Assembly (NCBI GenBank): GCA_045603085.1
Contig: JAZULL010000110.1
Span: forward strand, 1 to 10,200
Reading direction: 5' to 3'
Origin: SVQP01 sp045603085
GTDB taxonomy: Bacteria; Bacillota; Clostridia; Oscillospirales; CAG-272
Length of the DNA stretch: 10,200 bases
Position numbers and translations under genes: made by a program. Below are positions 5,831-10,200 of the stretch, one piece after another. The notes beneath the pieces are model-generated. The model did not search any database. It was not told the origin of the DNA and worked only from the letters and a program-made list of their open reading frames with translations. Numbering within the stretch: the stretch's first letter is position 1; every line of letters begins with the position of its first letter.

Positions 5831-5931
5831 GCAACAAGGATAATAAACCCATCATTGACCTCCTGGAGCTTTGGGAGGAAGTCGAAGAAATGATCCAAGA
5901 AAAACGGGCATTGGAAGGAGAAAAATCATGA
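5827..5931 (+). CDS. Very small protein (34 aa) coupled to ArdA
   Basis: MSNKDNKPIIDLLELWEEVE... ends in ALEGEKS and is predicted to be one acidic amphipathic helix. Support: AGGAGG at 5814-5819, seven bases before the ATG, and ATGA overlaps at both ends (5827-5830 with the previous gene, 5928-5931 with ardA). This exact stop-start coupling on both sides makes it more than a chance frame. It could be a partner or leader that tunes ArdA production. Function unknown. Confidence 0.68.
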   Translation: MSNKDNKPIIDLLELWEEVEEMIQEKRALEGEKS

Positions 5932-6491
5932 CACCCGCAATGTATAACGAAGTCAGAATCATCATTGGATCTTGGGGCTCATACAACGCCGGCAACGCGC
6001 TTGCGATGGGCTCCAAGCCCATTACTCTCTCGGACTATGACGACTGGGAGGAAATCGAAGAAGAACTGGAACGTCAAGGCTTTCAGCTTGACGGCATGGA
6101 CGAAGAGCTGTTCATACAGGACGTTGAAAATCTGGACCTGGACGGTGAAAATACCGACTATATGAGCCCGCAACGGCTGTTTGAAACCTTGTACGAATCG
6201 GGCGTATTGCTGGATGCGGATAAGTTTGAAACCATGGAGGCTTTTATCGAAGCGCGCAGCTACAAGGATTTTGAAGCGCGAGTCAAAGACCAAGGCGAGT
6301 GCTGGGATGATGACGTTCAGATCTTCAAGGGTTATGACTGGGAAGATTACGGACGAGAGCAGTTCAACAACAGCGGTCTTTCCATTCCCGACAGCCTGAT
6401 CGACTACTTTGATTTTGAGTCCTACGGCGAATCGTTTTCCTATGACGGCGTTGTTGAAAAATACAGCGGCGGCTTGATTGAAATATATTGA
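5928..6491 (+). CDS. ardA: Antirestriction protein ArdA
   Basis: ArdA proteins are elongated, acidic DNA mimics that occupy the DNA-binding groove of type I restriction-modification enzymes, protecting newly entering mobile DNA. The 187-residue product matches the family in length and pattern: IIIGSWGSYNAG (11-22), the EELFIQDVE strand (59-67), the internal FIEARSYKDFEA helix, and the C-terminal LIDYFDFESYGESF...GGLIEIY (157-187). It is strongly acidic throughout, as DNA mimicry needs. The start is ATG 5928, with AAGGAG seven bases upstream and overlap with the 34-aa gene; longer frames from 5871 lack a ribosome-binding site. It is the clearest functional marker of a conjugative element here. 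Confidence 0.92.
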   Translation: MTPAMYNEVRIIIGSWGSYNAGNALAMGSKPITLSDYDDWEEIEEELERQGFQLDGMDEELFIQDVENLDLDGENTDYMSPQRLFETLYESGVLLDADKFETMEAFIEARSYKDFEARVKDQGECWDDDVQIFKGYDWEDYGREQFNNSGLSIPDSLIDYFDFESYGESFSYDGVVEKYSGGLIEIY

Positions 6492-6511
6492 AACAGAAAG
6501 GGAATATGAAT

Positions 6512-6952
6512 ATGACAAACCAATATCAGATCTTGAAGAACAAACAGCAAAAGGAGTTTAACGCCTTCCCCATGGGTGCGGCATTCAGCGAAAAGCAGTT
6601 CGCGGAAATGATGGCAAAGTGGGACCTGCTCCCCACCGATACCGATAAGATCCTGCACATCGGCGGCGGTTGCTATATCCGCAAGACCGACCGTGAGGCG
6701 TTCCATGAGCTGGTGGACAGGCTTGACCGTGAAAAGAAAGAGGCCATCGCGGCTGACACGACCGGCGACGGCATCATCAAGGATATGTTCCTGTACGAGC
6801 TGGCAAACCACGAATACTGCATTACGTACGATCTGGAGGATACCTTGGATGCCCTTGCGCTGACCGTGGATGAGATCAATGCCGACCCGCGCCTGCTGCA
6901 CGGATTGGAAAAGGCTTTGAAGCAGTATTTGAAGGACACCGAGAGTTATTGA
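6512..6952 (+). CDS. Conserved ICE-associated hypothetical protein (146 aa)
   Basis: MTNQYQILKNKQQKEFNAFP... resembles a protein family often found beside ArdA and PcfK/PcfJ in Clostridia conjugative elements, possibly annotated DUF7659; I recall this without certainty. The centre holds GGGCYIRKTD (51-60), an AADTTGDGIIKDMFLYELANHEY block (80-102) and DTLDALALTVDEI (110-122). It is soluble with no visible catalytic site. ATG 6512 has AAAGGG at 6497-6502; ATG 6506 is only three bases from it, and a TTG at 6488 overlapping the ardA end is less likely. Confidence 0.8.
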   Translation: MTNQYQILKNKQQKEFNAFPMGAAFSEKQFAEMMAKWDLLPTDTDKILHIGGGCYIRKTDREAFHELVDRLDREKKEAIAADTTGDGIIKDMFLYELANHEYCITYDLEDTLDALALTVDEINADPRLLHGLEKALKQYLKDTESY

Positions 6953-6963
6953 GAGGTGAGATC

Positions 6964-7212
6964 ATGAAAAATACGAAAGAGGTACAGGCCATCCTGACGG
7001 CCATCTGTTGCATTAACCAGACCAGCGAACATAAAGACAAAGACATAGCCCAAATCCTTGATTATGCTTTCCGTCGGCTCTTTGGCTCCAACACCAACCT
7101 GCTCATGCTTTGCTGCGTGGGCAGGTCGAAAGAAGAAATGATGCCCGAGATCATGCAGGTCTTGGAGCAGGACACACAGTACAAAAAATACTTGGAGGAA
7201 TACACGAAATGA
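6964..7212 (+). CDS. Small hypothetical protein (82 aa)
   Basis: The start ATG 6964 follows an AGGTG site (6954-6958) by five bases, twelve bases after the previous stop. The product MKNTKEVQAILTAICCINQ... appears all-helical, with paired cysteines (ICC, LCC) and a charged C-terminus. Its TGA overlaps the next ATG (7209-7212). Family not recognised. Confidence 0.72.
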   Translation: MKNTKEVQAILTAICCINQTSEHKDKDIAQILDYAFRRLFGSNTNLLMLCCVGRSKEEMMPEIMQVLEQDTQYKKYLEEYTK

Positions 7213-7505
7213 AGGTTCAAGAACTCTATACCATGACATTCAACGACGCTTGCGAAAAGCTATCCGAGCAGACCGACATCATCACCACCTACGAGAGTTT
7301 GAAGGACTTTGCCATCCACATGATTCAAGAGGATCATCTGTATCTGGCCATGCACATCCTAGAAGCGATCCATAGTTCTCCGGCAGACTACTACGATTAC
7401 GACTACAGCATGGGGACGTTGGAGGATCCGACTCCTCTGACCTTGACCTTCGATCTCATTGATTACTGTGATGACGGGGAGGATGAAGACGATGAAGAGC
7501 TTTAA
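7209..7505 (+). CDS. Small acidic hypothetical protein (98 aa)
   Basis: ATG 7209 overlaps the previous TGA as ATGA, with GGAGG at 7194-7198 (ten bases). The helical N-terminal two thirds (MKVQELYTMTFNDACEKL...) leads to a YYDYDYS segment and a very acidic tail, DDGEDEDDEEL. Acidic tails recur in this operon and recall DNA-mimic or nucleoid-protein-decoy behaviour, but that is inference. The last 14 bases overlap the next gene. Confidence 0.72.
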   Translation: MKVQELYTMTFNDACEKLSEQTDIITTYESLKDFAIHMIQEDHLYLAMHILEAIHSSPADYYDYDYSMGTLEDPTPLTLTFDLIDYCDDGEDEDDEEL

Positions 7506-7692
7506 GGCAATGGCCCATATCCATTCCCTTGACGGAGCTATGGATGAAATCACTGTCTTGGACAGCCGGCAGGAGGCCGACCACGTGGTCTACATTGTGG
7601 ACTACAAGGGTGTGAAATGCACCGCCATTTTCAACTGGTTCGCAAACGCTTATTACGCCGACGATAAGTACGGCATCATTAAGGAGGATTAA
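7492..7692 (+). CDS. Small hypothetical protein (66 aa)
   Basis: The start at ATG 7492 is preferred because GGGGAGG (7476-7482) lies nine bases upstream; upstream ATGs in frame lie in or before that site. It overlaps the previous gene by 14 bases in another frame. MKSFKAMAHIHSLDG... has strand-rich character with VVYIVDYKG and an aromatic FNWFANAYYADDKYG stretch. This resembles small ICE proteins of unknown role. Confidence 0.72.
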   Translation: MKSFKAMAHIHSLDGAMDEITVLDSRQEADHVVYIVDYKGVKCTAIFNWFANAYYADDKYGIIKED

Positions 7693-7694
7693 CC

Positions 7695-7952
7695 ATGAGT
7701 ATTAAGAACGATATCCGCGATCAGATCAAGAGTGCTATCCGTCATTACGATTTTGAAGAAGCCGTCAGCGAGGCGATGGACGAAATCGACCTGGAAGAGC
7801 TGATCACCCAGAAGATCACCCAACGCATCCGTGACGTGGACATTGAGCCTTTGGTGACGAGTCTTGTCGCGGATCTGATCGACGAGCAGCTGGACGATAT
7901 CGACATTGAGGGCGAGGTGCTGAGCGCCTTGCAGGAAGAATTTGAGGACTAA
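7695..7952 (+). CDS. Small acidic helical protein (85 aa)
   Basis: AGGAGG (7682-7687) is seven bases before ATG 7695. The sequence is almost continuous amphipathic helix with regularly placed D/E and hydrophobic residues (EEAVSEAMDEIDLEELI, ADLIDEQLDDIDIEGEVL), suggesting a coiled-coil or helical bundle. It is strongly acidic and has no cysteine or aromatic core apart from HYDF near residue 17. Function unknown; a binding or mimic protein is possible. Confidence 0.75.
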   Translation: MSIKNDIRDQIKSAIRHYDFEEAVSEAMDEIDLEELITQKITQRIRDVDIEPLVTSLVADLIDEQLDDIDIEGEVLSALQEEFED

Positions 7953-7963
7953 GGAGGTGCGAC

Positions 7964-8494
7964 ATGAAATCCTACGTTTTTTACGACGATACCGCCGATT
8001 ACAAAGCATACGATGACGTGCGGGCTTACCTGTTCGATATGTACGGTGAGGATAACGGCTGGGAAACCGCCGATGACGTGCCGGATAATTGGGTCTACGA
8101 CGAGATCAGCGAGCAGAACAACGCCGATTGGCGAGAACTGCTTCACGACCTCGGACGGGTGTTCAAGGAAGATTGTTACCTTCTGACCGGAACGTGCGGC
8201 AGATGGTGCGGCCCCGCGCAAGGCGGCAAGTTTATCAACAGCACCGACGATCTGCTGACCTGTATCAAGCACTTGGATAAGGTCAAGTTCTACGAACAGG
8301 ACGGTCACTTCTACATCGACGGCTACCATCACGACGGCTCGGATCATTACGAGCTGAAGCGGCTGACCAAAAAGGGCTATGAATTTGCCGACCGTAATTA
8401 CTTTGCCCATGACCGTCAGCTCCACACGACCATCATGCAGAATAACTTTTACTCAGCATTGCCGCGTCTGGCGAGCCGTCTATATGGAGTATGA
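7964..8494 (+). CDS. Conserved hypothetical ICE protein (176 aa)
   Basis: AGGAGG (7952-7957) lies six bases before ATG 7964. The product has an acidic aromatic N-terminus (MKSYVFYDDTADYKAYDD), a CGRWCGPAQGGKF motif (about 86-98) and a strand-rich YEQDGHFYIDGYHHDGSDHYELKRLT segment (about 109-134) rich in His and Asp, which might bind metal. I know similar proteins only as hypothetical cargo of conjugative elements. No enzyme family assigned. Confidence 0.78.
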   Translation: MKSYVFYDDTADYKAYDDVRAYLFDMYGEDNGWETADDVPDNWVYDEISEQNNADWRELLHDLGRVFKEDCYLLTGTCGRWCGPAQGGKFINSTDDLLTCIKHLDKVKFYEQDGHFYIDGYHHDGSDHYELKRLTKKGYEFADRNYFAHDRQLHTTIMQNNFYSALPRLASRLYGV

Positions 8495-8495
8495 C

Positions 8496-8741
8496 ATGAA
8501 AACTGAAACGAACAATCCGTATGGCTACAAGGTCTGCTACAAGGAAGAAGGAGCCACCAACTACACGCGCCACTTCAAGACCTACACCTACCGCCAAGCG
8601 GTCAAGGCGAAAGCCGGTTACATCCGCTTCCCGCCCAGAGCAAGGGAGGACGGACATATCCTGAACAATCCGAAATGGGTCATAATACCGATCAAGCACT
8701 CCGAGGTACGCGACGGCATCTGGCACGAGGATCCCTTTTGA
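8496..8741 (+). CDS. Small basic hypothetical protein (81 aa)
   Basis: ATG 8496 follows GGAG (8486-8489) by six bases and lies one base after the previous stop; an in-frame ATG at 8484 overlaps that site. Unlike its acidic neighbours this product is basic and aromatic (MKTETNNPYGYKVCYKEEG..., FKTYTYRQAVKAKAGYIRFPPR). This would suit nucleic-acid contact, though nothing specific is recognised. Its TGA sits in the loop of the terminator that ends the operon. Confidence 0.75.
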   Translation: MKTETNNPYGYKVCYKEEGATNYTRHFKTYTYRQAVKAKAGYIRFPPRAREDGHILNNPKWVIIPIKHSEVRDGIWHEDPF

Positions 8742-8757
8742 TAAGGGGTCTTTTTTC
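8730..8757 (+). terminator. Rho-independent terminator overlapping the last codon of the operon
   Basis: GATCCCTT (8730-8737) pairs with AAGGGGTC (8743-8750) with one G-U pair, loop TTGAT, followed by TTTTTT. The stop codon TGA (8739-8741) lies in the loop, so a ribosome finishing translation would cover the stem. Translation could thus reduce termination and allow read-through into pcfK, for which no separate promoter is visible. Confidence 0.8.
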
Positions 8758-8794
8758 TTTATCCAACAATAAAAACGAAAAGGAGGACAAATAC

Positions 8795-9541
8795 ATGACG
8801 TTACATCTCACCGCAACGACAACTGAAGAAAAGGTCTTGAAAGAATATTTGGAGCAAACGGTCAGCGAAGTGCTGGCTGATAAGATCAACAACGGCGTGC
8901 CTGTCGAAAAAGATGGTAAGAAGCTGATCTCCAAAAAGACCTTGGCGGGTTTTATGGAATATGCCACCAAAGAGGCGCAAAAACAAGCCGTTAAAGGAGC
9001 CAGAAGCGCGTGTCTACACAGCGATATCGTGTTCGGCTGGGCGATCCACTATTTCGAGGAAGATAGCATCCTCGGCACACTCTACAACGAGGACGGGACG
9101 GAGTACAAGCCACCGAAGCCTACACCGAAGGTCACGCCGAAACCGTCTGTAACGGTAACTGATACGCCTACGGCCCCCGCTCCTAAATCTCAACCCAAGG
9201 CGGGGCAAATGTCCATGTTTGACCTGTTCGACGAGCCGGAAACGGAGGTGGAAGAAACTACCGTGGCTGACGAATATGGCGAGGCCGAGGTGGTATCCGA
9301 CACCTACGAGGAGGCTCCTGAAAGCCCCGTAGAAGACGTGGAACCCGTAGTGGAGCAAGTGCCTGCCTTAGAGGTAAACGAGCATGAAAAGCCCTTGGTA
9401 GAGCATATAAACGGCCTTGATGTTGACACCAACACGGGCGAGATCATAGAGCCTAATGAAGCTCCCGATCCCTACGCCGATACCGAGTTGATGTACAAGC
9501 TGTATATGCTGCTCGATCAAAAAGTTGAAATTGTGAAGTGA
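8795..9541 (+). CDS. PcfK-like conjugative-element protein
   Basis: The N-terminal domain (about 10-105) carries the PcfK-like signature: ARSACLHSDIVFGWAIHYFEEDSI followed by LGTLYNEDGTEYKP. PcfK is known from the pheromone plasmid pCF10 and many ICEs, where it is encoded next to pcfJ; its biochemical role is not established. Residues 106-230 are a proline-rich then acidic, probably disordered linker. It contains QMSMFDLF (138-145), resembling a DNA sliding-clamp-binding peptide. The C-terminal helix is ELMYKLYMLLDQ. AGGAGG (8781-8786) is eight bases before ATG 8795. The stop overlaps the ribosome-binding site of the next gene. Confidence 0.85.
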   Translation: MTLHLTATTTEEKVLKEYLEQTVSEVLADKINNGVPVEKDGKKLISKKTLAGFMEYATKEAQKQAVKGARSACLHSDIVFGWAIHYFEEDSILGTLYNEDGTEYKPPKPTPKVTPKPSVTVTDTPTAPAPKSQPKAGQMSMFDLFDEPETEVEETTVADEYGEAEVVSDTYEEAPESPVEDVEPVVEQVPALEVNEHEKPLVEHINGLDVDTNTGEIIEPNEAPDPYADTELMYKLYMLLDQKVEIVK

Positions 9542-9551
9542 GGTAAACGTC

Positions 9552-10012
9552 ATGAAGATGGAAAAAATCAAGCCTATTCCCAAATATATCGTTGAAAAGA
9601 TCCGCAAACGGGATGCGATCCGTTATCCCGAGCCCCACGGCAACACGCGGTTTTACTCCTATCTCACCAAGAATGACGGTGAGCTGGTCAAGGTCACCGT
9701 AGCCGTCCGTCACTGCTACATGAACTGGCACTACAAGCAGGTTGCTGTCCATGGCGTCCATTCTGACCGGTGCTTCGTCAAGGATATGTGCTTCACCTAC
9801 ATCGGCGGGTATAGCGTAGGCTGGTACGCCGAGGGACTGAACAGGACTCAAAAGTGGTATGAGGACGATGAGTGGGGCTGGTATTACGACTCTGGTTTTG
9901 ATCCCCACGCGCCCCTCGTCAACAAGGAGTATTTGGCGAAATTCCCGGAATACCAATACTCCGCTTGGGAGCTGTACGAGGATGCGGATATTCTCAAATT
10001 TCTCCGCAATTA
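9552..10012 (+). CDS. PcfJ-like protein, N-terminal part, cut off by adapter sequence
   Basis: The start ATG 9552 has GAGGT (9540-9544) seven bases upstream. The 153 genomic residues (MKMEKIKPIPKYIVEKIRK..., GNTRFYSYLTKNDGELVKVTV, VNKEYLAKFPEYQYSAWELY) match the N-terminal region of PcfJ-like proteins that accompany PcfK in conjugative elements; those are much longer. The reading frame appears to stop after FLRN at TAA 10011-10013. The last A of that stop is the first base of sequencing adapter, so the true codon is TA plus an unseen base, probably Tyr. The gene is therefore incomplete rather than truncated in nature. Function is unknown; order and coupling to PcfK are standard for the pair. 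Confidence 0.82.
9923..10012 (+). repeat. Genomic copy of a 90-bp segment repeated at 10097-10186
   Basis: It is identical to 10097-10186 except at two positions (9929 G versus C, 9932 T versus C), offset 174 bases. The differences change GAG TAT to GAC TAC (Glu-Tyr to Asp-Tyr). It is the library insert of an adapter read-through, so this is an assembly repeat, not a biological one. Confidence 0.9.
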
Positions 10013-10096
10013 AAGTCGGAGGCCAAGCGGTCTTAGGAAGACAATGTCATAAATCAACTCCTTGGCTCACAGAACGACATGGCTACGATCCGACTT
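10013..10096 (+). other. DNBSEQ (MGI/BGI) adapter-barcode-adapter contamination
   Basis: Positions 10013-10044 match the 32-base MGI forward adapter (begins AAGTCGGAGGCCAAGCGG). Positions 10045-10054 (TGTCATAAAT) are a 10-base sample barcode. Positions 10055-10096 match the reverse complement of the 42-base reverse adapter (begins CAACTCCTTGGCTCAC, ends GATCCGACTT). Adapter sequences are recalled from knowledge of the platform. The segment is technical and should be removed. Confidence 0.97.
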
Positions 10097-10186
10097 CAAG
10101 GACTACTTGGCGAAATTCCCGGAATACCAATACTCCGCTTGGGAGCTGTACGAGGATGCGGATATTCTCAAATTTCTCCGCAATTA
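10097..10186 (+). repeat. Artefactual second copy of the 90-bp insert
   Basis: This is the same pcfJ-like segment as 9923-10012 with two base differences, placed after the adapter because a read passed round a circular library molecule (insert 90 + 32 + 10 + 42 = 174 bases). The differences suggest the reads came from a related strain in the sample or contain errors. Confidence 0.93.
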
Positions 10187-10200
10187 AAGTCGGAGGCCAA
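10187..10200 (+). other. Start of a second adapter copy at the window edge
   Basis: The 14 bases AAGTCGGAGGCCAA repeat 10013-10026, the first bases of the MGI forward adapter, exactly one 174-base period later. Confidence 0.93.

Noticed and set aside
6440..6901. Long minus-strand frames opposite the ArdA region and neighbours (also 5979-6518, 7949-8425, 9453-9956)
   Set aside because: They mirror the codon pattern of the plus-strand genes, have no start signals and resemble no family.
10014..10095. A tRNA-like or cruciform element: AGTCGGA/TCCGACT with inner GCCAAG/CTTGGC pairing
   Set aside because: The pairing comes from the two library adapters, which share complementary ends; there is no valid T-arm or anticodon arm.
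9923..10200. A natural 174-bp tandem repeat, VNTR or diversity-generating template/variable pair in pcfJ
   Set aside because: The 84 bases between the copies are the DNBSEQ adapters with a barcode, and the period equals insert plus adapter length.
1..10200. CRISPR array, insertion sequence or rRNA
   Set aside because: No regularly spaced repeats, transposase or integrase-like protein, or rRNA motifs were seen on either strand.

Overview
The window looks like chromosomal DNA of a gut-type Clostridia (Firmicutes). The support is strong AGGAGG ribosome-binding sites, near-consensus sigma-A promoters, a tRNA-Pro gene with encoded CCA, and an ArdA/PcfK/PcfJ gene set of the kind carried by integrative conjugative elements (ICEs) of gut Clostridia. 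The species cannot be named from the sequence.

Left part (1-1000, minus strand): a two-gene sugar-acid catabolic operon. A KDPG/KHG-type aldolase (275-931) overlaps by one base the start of an iron-type/glycerol dehydrogenase-like protein that runs off the left edge. Its promoter (967-995) carries a perfect 16-bp palindrome over the -10 box. Centre-left (1050-1470, plus strand): a near-consensus promoter drives a predicted RNA of about 135 nt that contains a decayed or rebuilt copy of tRNA-Pro and ends in a terminator. It is followed by an intact tRNA-Pro(TGG) with its own terminator.

Centre (1802-4744, minus strand): one AT-rich gene with its own promoter encodes a 980-residue protein joining an N-terminal HD phosphohydrolase-like domain to a P-loop ATPase with a cysteine-rich insertion. 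This is the best candidate for an undescribed system. Its architecture, composition and place beside a tRNA gene and an ICE backbone suggest a single-gene conflict or antiphage effector, but this is inference. A hairpin-rich intergenic stretch of about 530 bp follows.

Right part (5278-10012, plus strand): a tightly packed run of small acidic proteins, several coupled by ATGA overlaps, built around the antirestriction protein ArdA. It is closed by a terminator whose loop holds the last stop codon. PcfK-like and PcfJ-like genes follow. ArdA would protect incoming element DNA from restriction; most of the other small proteins have no recognised function.

Right edge (10013-10200): this is not biology. 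The apparent 174-bp tandem repeat and the stop codon that truncates the PcfJ-like gene come from untrimmed MGI/BGI DNBSEQ adapter sequence. The order is forward adapter, 10-base barcode, reverse adapter, the same 90-bp insert again, then adapter again. Sequence from 10013 on should be masked.
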